64,000 nt of DNA from Pseudomonas trivialis (GTDB taxonomy: Bacteria > Pseudomonadota > Gammaproteobacteria > Pseudomonadales > Pseudomonadaceae): contig NZ_JYLK01000002.1 of the NCBI RefSeq assembly GCF_001439805.1, forward strand, positions 248,001-312,000, written 5' to 3'. Made by a program: the position numbers and the translations under genes. This document shows, one piece after another, positions 63,824 to 64,000 of this stretch. Position 1 is the stretch's first letter. Each line of letters opens with the position of its first letter. The notes below the pieces were generated by a model that saw only the letters and a list, made by a program, of their open reading frames with translations, did not search any database and had not been told where the DNA came from.

Positions 63824-64000
63824 ATGGAAAGACCAAGCCTGTATAGACAAGTTTATTCCAGAATCGCCAGATCCATTTACCAGGAGACTTTAAGACCTGG
63901 GCAGCGAGTTCCCTCCATACGTTCGCTGGCAAGCGAGTTGAACGTGTCAAGGAACACCGTTGAAATTGCCTACAACATGCTCATGAGCGATGGATATCTG
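63824..64000 (+). CDS. GntR-family regulator, MocR/PdxR-like, N-terminal part
   Basis: The first 59 residues of a gene that runs off the window. They form a GntR winged helix-turn-helix (SLYRQVYSRIARSIYQETLR, then PGQRVPSIRSLASELNVSRN and TVEIAYNMLMSDGYL). Such an N-terminus followed by an aminotransferase-like domain is typical of MocR/PdxR regulators; the rest is not visible, so the subfamily is a guess. AATAAGG lies about 8 bases upstream of the ATG. The AT-rich 282-base gap before it carries the promoter. Confidence 0.75.
   Translation, partial: MERPSLYRQVYSRIARSIYQETLRPGQRVPSIRSLASELNVSRNTVEIAYNMLMSDGYL

Noticed and set aside
1..64000. CRISPR array, tRNA or rRNA genes, prophage
   Set aside because: No regularly spaced repeats, cloverleaf-like sequences or phage genes were recognised.

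Overview
The window is chromosomal DNA of a fluorescens-group Pseudomonas. The evidence is the high G+C, the REP/REPIN palindromes (GTGGGAGGGGG and GGAGCGAGC types), and gene order matching the P. aeruginosa PA4496-PA4538 neighbourhood: the dpp cluster, piuB-like gene, speC, ampDE, nadC, pilA/C/D, coaE, yacG, ndh. No tRNA, rRNA, CRISPR array, integrase or transposase was seen.

Layout. 0-3.4 kb: the end of a SIMPL-domain protein gene, then a large, less GC-rich gene for a dermonecrotic-type toxin with a possible caspase-fold C-terminus. 3.4-16.1 kb: a peptide uptake locus with three dipeptide-binding proteins, an OprD-family porin, a fourth binding protein, and dppBCDF. 16.3-29.5 kb: an accessory sugar-phosphodiester uptake locus (below). 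29.5-36.9 kb: a small secreted protein, prfC, the opuC-type betaine/choline transporter, and speC with a terminator-containing leader. 37-41.3 kb: a PepSY-flavodoxin-reductase fusion and a Tat-exported PhoD phosphatase. 41.4-48.2 kb: the fructose PTS operon fruBKA and its divergent regulator cra with a perfect operator palindrome. 48.2-54.7 kb: tatD, a zinc-ribbon membrane protein, ampDE, a DUF1631 protein, nadC and a small conserved protein. 54.9-61.4 kb: two hexapeptide acyltransferases, a Wzy_C-type ligase abutting pilA, then pilC-pilD-coaE-yacG with no pilB. 61.4-64 kb: a DUF1780 protein, ndh and the start of a GntR-family regulator.

The most interesting unit is 16.3-29.5 kb. A compact cytoplasmic GH32-like glycosidase, a private TonB-ExbB-ExbD set, an operon in the order of E. 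coli ugpBAECQ (binding protein, two permeases, ATPase, glycerophosphodiesterase) extended by an inositol-monophosphatase-family phosphatase, a decayed HAD gene, a ROK regulator and a TonB-dependent receptor lie together. Three transcription units (GH32-like gene, tonB, receptor) carry the same 25-bp inverted repeat, so they probably form one regulon, with the ROK protein the likely repressor. The locus is bracketed by imperfect direct repeats of about 75 bp that duplicate the 3' end and downstream hairpin of the small secreted protein gene, a sign that it was inserted. The gene set fits import of a glycosylated phosphodiester through both membranes, then cleavage of the phosphodiester, the phosphate monoester and a fructosyl-type bond. 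The closest known enzymatic logic is agrocinopine (sugar-phosphodiester opine) catabolism. The substrate is inferred, not proven.
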